A DNA stretch of 8,609 bases, from positions 1 to 8,609 of the forward strand of contig DAOWHJ010000151.1 in the NCBI GenBank assembly GCA_030641485.1, in the 5' to 3' direction. The stretch comes from Pseudomonadota bacterium. GTDB lineage: Bacteria > Desulfobacterota > Anaeroferrophillalia > Anaeroferrophillales > Tharpellaceae. Position 1 is the stretch's first letter, and the number at the start of each line of letters is the position of its first letter. Under the pieces are notes generated by a model, which made no database searches, was not told where the DNA came from, and was given only the letters and a program-made list of their open reading frames with translations. Shown here one piece after another: positions 5,094 to 8,609 of the stretch. The translations under genes and the position numbers were made by a program.

Positions 5094-5966
5094 TCAAATA
5101 AGTTCGTACTCACGTAAAACTTGGGCCAAACGGTCTCGATTTCCCGGAGTCAAAGGGGAAAGTGGCAATCGCAGTTCATCTTCGATCTTACCCATCATGG
5201 CGACCGCCGTTTTAACCGGCACCGGGTTGGTTTCAATAAAGAGGGTCGCGCACAATTTCTGCAGGTGCCGGTGCAATCTCTGGGCTTCAGAAAACTCACC
5301 GCCAACAAAAGCATCATAAATTCCTGAGATCAGTGATGGTGCGATATTAGCGGTCACCGAAATCACCCCGTGACCGCCGACACACATCTGTGGGAAAAAA
5401 GTAAAATCATCCCCTGACAAGAGGATGAAATCTTCACCACAACAGGCGACAATTTCGGAAGCGCGCTGCATCGATGCCGTCGCCTCTTTAATCCCGACAA
5501 CATTCGGCAACTCGGCAAGTCGGCCAACGGTCTCAGCAAGCATATCAACACTGGTCCGACCCGGCACGTTATAGAGAATATTTGGGATATCGACACTTTC
5601 AGCAATCGCCTTAAAATGTTGGTAAAGCCCTTCCTGAGAAGGCTTGTTGTAGTAGGGAGTAATCAAAAGGACGCCATCTGCCCCAACATCTTTGGCGTGC
5701 TGGGTTAGGCGAATTGACTCTGCCGTATTATTTGAACCGGTTCCAGCGATAACCGGCACCCGTCCAGCCACGGCATCAACGACAATATCAATCACCTGAT
5801 GATGCTCGTTATGTGACAAGGTTGCCGACTCGCCGGTAGTCCCACAGGGAACAATCGCATCAGTCCCACCATCAATCTGAAACTCAACCAGCTCTCTCAA
5901 GGCTGTTTCATCAACGACTCCATCCTTAAACGGAGTAACTACTGCCACCATCGCTCCTGCAAACAT
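5094..5966 (-). CDS. dapA: 4-hydroxy-tetrahydrodipicolinate synthase
   Basis: DapA condenses pyruvate with aspartate semialdehyde, the first committed step to diaminopimelate and lysine. The 290-residue TIM barrel carries the Schiff-base Lys160 (VVGIKEA, 156-162), the catalytic triad residues Thr43 (GTTGES, 42-47), Tyr106 and Tyr132 (LYNVPGRT, 131-138), and the substrate-binding Arg137. The residues that bind lysine in the E. coli enzyme are all kept, shifted by one: Ser47, Ala48, His52, His55, Asn79, Glu83 and Tyr105. Feedback inhibition by lysine is therefore likely (inference from conserved residues). ATG start with GAGGAG, spacing eight. The 76-bp gap from dapF holds two copies of TAAGGCT (6003-6009, 6027-6033) and only a weak promoter-like sequence, so it probably depends on the operon transcript. 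Confidence 0.97.
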   Translation of the reverse strand: MFAGAMVAVVTPFKDGVVDETALRELVEFQIDGGTDAIVPCGTTGESATLSHNEHHQVIDIVVDAVAGRVPVIAGTGSNNTAESIRLTQHAKDVGADGVLLITPYYNKPSQEGLYQHFKAIAESVDIPNILYNVPGRTSVDMLAETVGRLAELPNVVGIKEATASMQRASEIVACCGEDFILLSGDDFTFFPQMCVGGHGVISVTANIAPSLISGIYDAFVGGEFSEAQRLHRHLQKLCATLFIETNPVPVKTAVAMMGKIEDELRLPLSPLTPGNRDRLAQVLREYELI

Positions 5967-6042
5967 TTCACATACTCCTCTTGCTGAAATTCACAAACAA
6001 ACTAAGGCTCTGTCCGTAAATATTAATAAGGCTAAGACCTCT

Positions 6043-6882
6043 TCAACACTCAATAAATTCAGAGTCTAAAACCCCTTTATATACGATTACAGCCCCCCCT
6101 TCAAGGAAAACTTCGGTAAAAGTTTCGCCCGCTTTTTTGTAGTAAATCATCAGACTCTCACCAGACCGAGTAATCACTCTAGTCGGCGAAACGACCTGAC
6201 CATATTCAGACGCAAGCAGAGCTGCGGCCACCGACCCCGTACCACAGGCTAAGGTTTCACCCTCGACCCCGCGTTCATAGGTGCGAATCGACAAACAGTG
6301 TTCGTTGTCAACCTTGATAAAGTTCACATTGGTGCCAGCCGGGGCGAACTCCTGATGGTAGCGAATTTTAGCACCACGCTCATCCAGGGCCACCTGATCA
6401 AGGCTGGCCTCCACCGTCACTACAGCATGAGGAACCCCGGTATTGATAAAATCAACCTTTTCGTTTACACCATCACAATCGAGATTAATCTTTTGCCGCA
6501 AGCCAAACGGTTGGGTCATTTCCAATTTAACCAGGCTCCGATCAACCAAAGCTCGAACCGGACCAGCCTGAGTTCTAAACACCATATCGCTGCTGGCAAT
6601 CCGTTTCAGGTAGGCAAAACGTGCGGCACAGCGCCCGCCATTGCCACACATTTCAGCCTCGGAACCATCCGCATTATAAAAATGCCAGAGAAAGTCGGAA
6701 TAGGGATCGTCCTCGATCAAAATCAGGCCATCAGCTCCAACTCCGAGCCCCCGCTGACACAATTTTGCCACGAGCTCGGGCCGGTTCTTTTCCGGAAAAA
6801 CAAATCCCCGATTATCGATAACTATAAAATCATTACCACTACCCTGCATCTTCCAGAAAGAGATATCCTCACTTGCCAACAA
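6043..6882 (-). CDS. dapF: diaminopimelate epimerase
   Basis: DapF interconverts LL- and meso-diaminopimelate, the form used in Gram-negative peptidoglycan and by lysine decarboxylase. The 279-residue protein is the usual two-lobed pseudo-symmetric fold. The two catalytic cysteines are Cys79 in EMCGNGGRC (77-85) and Cys213 in ETLACGTGS (209-217). Other marks are KMQGSGNDF (11-19), FYNADGSEAE (68-77), NTGVPH (147-152) and GTNVNF (183-188). The start is a TTG at 6882-6880. The first in-frame ATG is Met12, within KMQGSGNDF, which would cut off the conserved first strand, and a strong GGAGGG sits eight bases before the TTG. It begins 3 bp after the DUF4416 gene stops, so translation is probably coupled. 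Confidence 0.95.
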   Translation of the reverse strand: MLASEDISFWKMQGSGNDFIVIDNRGFVFPEKNRPELVAKLCQRGLGVGADGLILIEDDPYSDFLWHFYNADGSEAEMCGNGGRCAARFAYLKRIASSDMVFRTQAGPVRALVDRSLVKLEMTQPFGLRQKINLDCDGVNEKVDFINTGVPHAVVTVEASLDQVALDERGAKIRYHQEFAPAGTNVNFIKVDNEHCLSIRTYERGVEGETLACGTGSVAAALLASEYGQVVSPTRVITRSGESLMIYYKKAGETFTEVFLEGGAVIVYKGVLDSEFIEC

Positions 6883-6885
6883 AAC

Positions 6886-7434
6886 TTAAACCCTCCAGAC
6901 TCCCTGCTTGCGCAGTTTTAAAATTTTAGCTCTAACATCACCACACAATGCGCGGACATAATCACTACTATAATCGGGATAGCTCCAACGTAGAGGAATA
7001 TATTGACCACATTCATAGACCAGAGTCAAATCGGCATAAATCCCTTGCCTCAGATAAGGACGATGTGGAACCGCTTTAGTTGAAGCCAATATCAGATGGT
7101 CTAGCCCGAGATAGCCAGGGTCAAGATTAACCCGCCGGCCTCCAGCTAAAACATATTCACTCTCCAAACCATCACAAAACAACTTCGCCTCAACCAGAAG
7201 CTGACGCGCCAAAGGCTCAGCAAAGAAAAATATGTAGCGACCCAAACCATCTCCCATCTCAGCTTCGTAATAACGCGAATGGGCAAACGAGATCCAGAAA
7301 GATGTCAAATCAATCGGACCGAATTCAGCCTCTAAGCGATCACCAACTGCGAGGGCCAACTCTTCACTGCGAGCTAAAACACTTACCAACAGGACTCCAG
7401 GTTCCGGTTCTTGATATTTAAGACCTGGTCGCAT
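6886..7434 (-). CDS. DUF4416 family protein
   Basis: This 182-residue soluble protein of unknown function is recognised as DUF4416 from its sequence pattern. The pattern includes FGPIDL (38-43), YYEAEMG (55-61), the hallmark GGRRVNLDPGYLGLDHLILASTK (98-120), HRPYLRQGIYADLTLVY (124-140) and RWSYPDY (149-155). The conserved Asn-Leu-Asp-Pro-Gly-Tyr and His-Arg-x-Tyr-Leu blocks look like a binding or active site, but no reaction is known to me. There is no signal peptide or membrane helix. Its ATG directly follows the TAA of hldA with no base between, and the ribosome binding site is weak, so it is probably translated by coupling to hldA. Its place among hldA and the dap genes hints at an envelope or LPS-related role; this is inference from context only. 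Confidence 0.88.
   Translation of the reverse strand: MRPGLKYQEPEPGVLLVSVLARSEELALAVGDRLEAEFGPIDLTSFWISFAHSRYYEAEMGDGLGRYIFFFAEPLARQLLVEAKLFCDGLESEYVLAGGRRVNLDPGYLGLDHLILASTKAVPHRPYLRQGIYADLTLVYECGQYIPLRWSYPDYSSDYVRALCGDVRAKILKLRKQGVWRV
6891..6896 (-). promoter_or_regulatory. ribosome binding site that fixes the TTG start of dapF
   Basis: GGAGGG, read leftward, lies inside the last codons of the DUF4416 gene and eight bases before the TTG at 6882. It has no competing ATG or GTG at proper spacing. A second in-frame TTG directly follows (6879-6877) and could be used instead, changing the product by one residue. Confidence 0.7.
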
Positions 7435-8439
7435 TTACCGTAAACGCTCATAACAAGCTAAAATTTCGGCGGCATCTGCAGTAGCGGTGCCGGTTTTACC
7501 AACCACCACCCCAGCCGCCAGATTTGCGGCCAACGCCGCTTCCTCAAGCGCAACCCCATCCATTGAGGCCGCCAGCGTCAACACTGAAATCACAGTGTCC
7601 CCGGCACCGGTCACATCAAAAACCTCACGCGCCTGGGTCGGCAAAAGAACCGGCTCGCCCTCTTGTGGAAAAATCGCCATGCCATCTTCACCCCGAGTTA
7701 TGACCACCGATTTGCTGCTAAAACACTCCTTGATTTTGGCCCCGGCGGCCAGCAAAGTCTCACCGGTCACCGCAAAACCACAGGCTTGACCCGCCTCATC
7801 CGCATTGGGAGTCACCAAGTCAACACCATGATAAAGATCATAATTCGCAACCTTGGGGTCAAGGGCAAGAAAAAGATTACGTCGACTCGTTTCGCCGACC
7901 ATCAGATTAAAAAGCTCCTCTTCAACCACCCCTTTACCATAATCTGAAATAATCACTCCATCAACACAATCCAAACCGCTGATAATGGCCTGCCGCAAAC
8001 GCTCCCGCAACTCTTCGGCAAAAGGCAATATCGTCTCTTGGTCAAAACGGACAACCTGTTGCTGATGGGCCACAACTCGGGTTTTAACTGAGGTCTCACG
8101 CTCTGAATCAACCACCAGGCCCGCCGTACCACAACCCAGCTCATCAAGCTCTTTTTTTAACAGGCGTCCGTAACGATCATCGCCGATCAGAGCCACGATC
8201 TCCGGCCGAGCCCCCAACGCCAGAAGATTACGCACCACATTCGCAGCACCACCCGGCAGACTCTCTTGAGCTCTGACTAACACCACCGGCACCGGAGCTT
8301 CAGGGGATATCCGTTCGACCACCCCCCGAATAAAGCAATCGACCATAACATCGCCAAAAACCAGAACCCGACGGCCGCGCATTTTATTCAGGAGGTTCTC
8401 AAGTCGGGTTTTAGAAATAATTTTATCACTATTTTTCAT
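7435..8439 (-). CDS. hldA: D-glycero-beta-D-manno-heptose-7-phosphate kinase (monofunctional)
   Basis: This 334-residue PfkB/ribokinase-family sugar kinase makes heptose 1,7-bisphosphate for the ADP-heptose of LPS inner core. Family marks are FGDVMVDCFIRG (28-39), RISPEAPVPVV (43-53) and LPGGAANVVRN (61-71), where the HldE N-domain has the same motifs. SDYGKG (165-170) and DVTGAGDT (275-282), with catalytic base Asp281, follow. The protein stops after the kinase domain, so the nucleotidyltransferase half of bifunctional HldE is absent and must be encoded elsewhere. I chose the ATG at 8439-8437 because AGAGAG lies just upstream. In-frame TTG (8463-8461) and GTG (8454-8452) would add 8 or 5 residues but lack ribosome binding sites, and the TTG would overlap the era stop. 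It begins 20 bp after era and abuts the DUF4416 gene. Confidence 0.9.
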   Translation of the reverse strand: MKNSDKIISKTRLENLLNKMRGRRVLVFGDVMVDCFIRGVVERISPEAPVPVVLVRAQESLPGGAANVVRNLLALGARPEIVALIGDDRYGRLLKKELDELGCGTAGLVVDSERETSVKTRVVAHQQQVVRFDQETILPFAEELRERLRQAIISGLDCVDGVIISDYGKGVVEEELFNLMVGETSRRNLFLALDPKVANYDLYHGVDLVTPNADEAGQACGFAVTGETLLAAGAKIKECFSSKSVVITRGEDGMAIFPQEGEPVLLPTQAREVFDVTGAGDTVISVLTLAASMDGVALEEAALAANLAAGVVVGKTGTATADAAEILACYERLR

Positions 8440-8459
8440 AAGCTCTCTATTCACATTTA

Positions 8460-8609
8460 TCAATCATCATAGCCAAAGCGCTGTAGCTGAGACGCATTTT
8501 TAGTCCAATTTTTAGCCACCGAAACGTGAAGCTCAAGGTAGGCCGGGATCCCGACAAATGCTTCAATTGCCTGGCGCGACTTTATGCCAATCTGTTTCAG
8601 CTTTGAACC
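8460..8609 (-). CDS. era: GTPase Era, C-terminal end (partial)
   Basis: The last 49 codons and the TGA stop of a leftward gene are present; the 5' part lies beyond the right edge. The translation runs from GSKLKQIGIKSRQAIEAF through PAYLELHVSVAKNW to a terminal QLQRFGYDD. This matches the end of the Era KH domain, whose usual form is GxxLKxIGxxARxxIExLLGxxVxLxLxVKVxxxWxxxxxxLxxxGY. Era is a small-ribosomal-subunit assembly GTPase that binds the 3' end of 16S rRNA through this KH domain. It heads the visible part of the operon, 20 bp before hldA. The call rests on the KH tail alone, since the GTPase domain is not in view. Confidence 0.88.
   Translation of the reverse strand, partial: GSKLKQIGIKSRQAIEAFVGIPAYLELHVSVAKNWTKNASQLQRFGYDD

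Noticed and set aside
6298..6921. 207-codon plus-strand open frame opposite dapF
   Set aside because: It is a shadow of the clearly conserved dapF reading frame, with no ribosome binding site or family resemblance.
7435..8463. Start of hldA at the TTG at 8463
   Set aside because: That start overlaps the era stop and lacks a ribosome binding site. The ATG at 8439 has a purine-rich AGAGAG just upstream.

Overview
The window looks like a chromosomal segment of a Gram-negative, anaerobic-type bacterium, most like the former Deltaproteobacteria (Desulfobacterota/Desulfuromonadia). The reasons are a heptose-kinase gene for lipopolysaccharide, a DUF4416 gene, a LysR regulator of the type often filed as selenium-metabolism associated, and a futalosine-route menaquinone gene. 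The lineage is an inference from gene content; no marker gene settles it. There is no sign of phage, insertion sequence, CRISPR or recent transfer.

Layout, left to right. Positions 1-35 hold the first codons of a leftward gene with a strong ribosome binding site. Positions 36-521 are non-coding: candidate promoters, a run of potential hairpins, and an intrinsic terminator at 471-510. A leftward tRNA-Arg(CCG) lies at 522-598, with two acceptor-stem mismatches. Next comes a leftward two-gene unit: a PAS plus degenerate GGDEF protein (1330-2160) followed by mqnB (682-1326). A 157-bp divergent control region separates it from a rightward LysR regulator (2318-3223).

From 8609 down to 3228 runs a leftward operon: era (3' end only), hldA, DUF4416, dapF, dapA, gpsA, dapB. 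Gene junctions near its start are tight (20, 0 and 3 bp), and gaps of 76, 22 and 65 bp follow. The LysR gene and dapB converge tail to tail with only 4 bp between stop codons.

Functionally the operon is an envelope-precursor cluster. HldA phosphorylates the heptose phosphate used for LPS inner core. DapA, DapB and DapF make and epimerise diaminopimelate for peptidoglycan and lysine. GpsA makes sn-glycerol 3-phosphate for phospholipids. Era is a ribosome-assembly GTPase. The DUF4416 protein is of unknown function. The left-hand genes concern menaquinone salvage chemistry (MqnB) and probable signalling (PAS/GGDEF-like). Most of the window is ordinary housekeeping DNA. The points worth a second look are the mismatched tRNA, the GGDEF-like protein that has lost its catalytic motif but keeps an RxxD, the structured non-coding stretch at 150-436, the palindrome inside the PAS/GGDEF promoter, and the altered DapB substrate motif.
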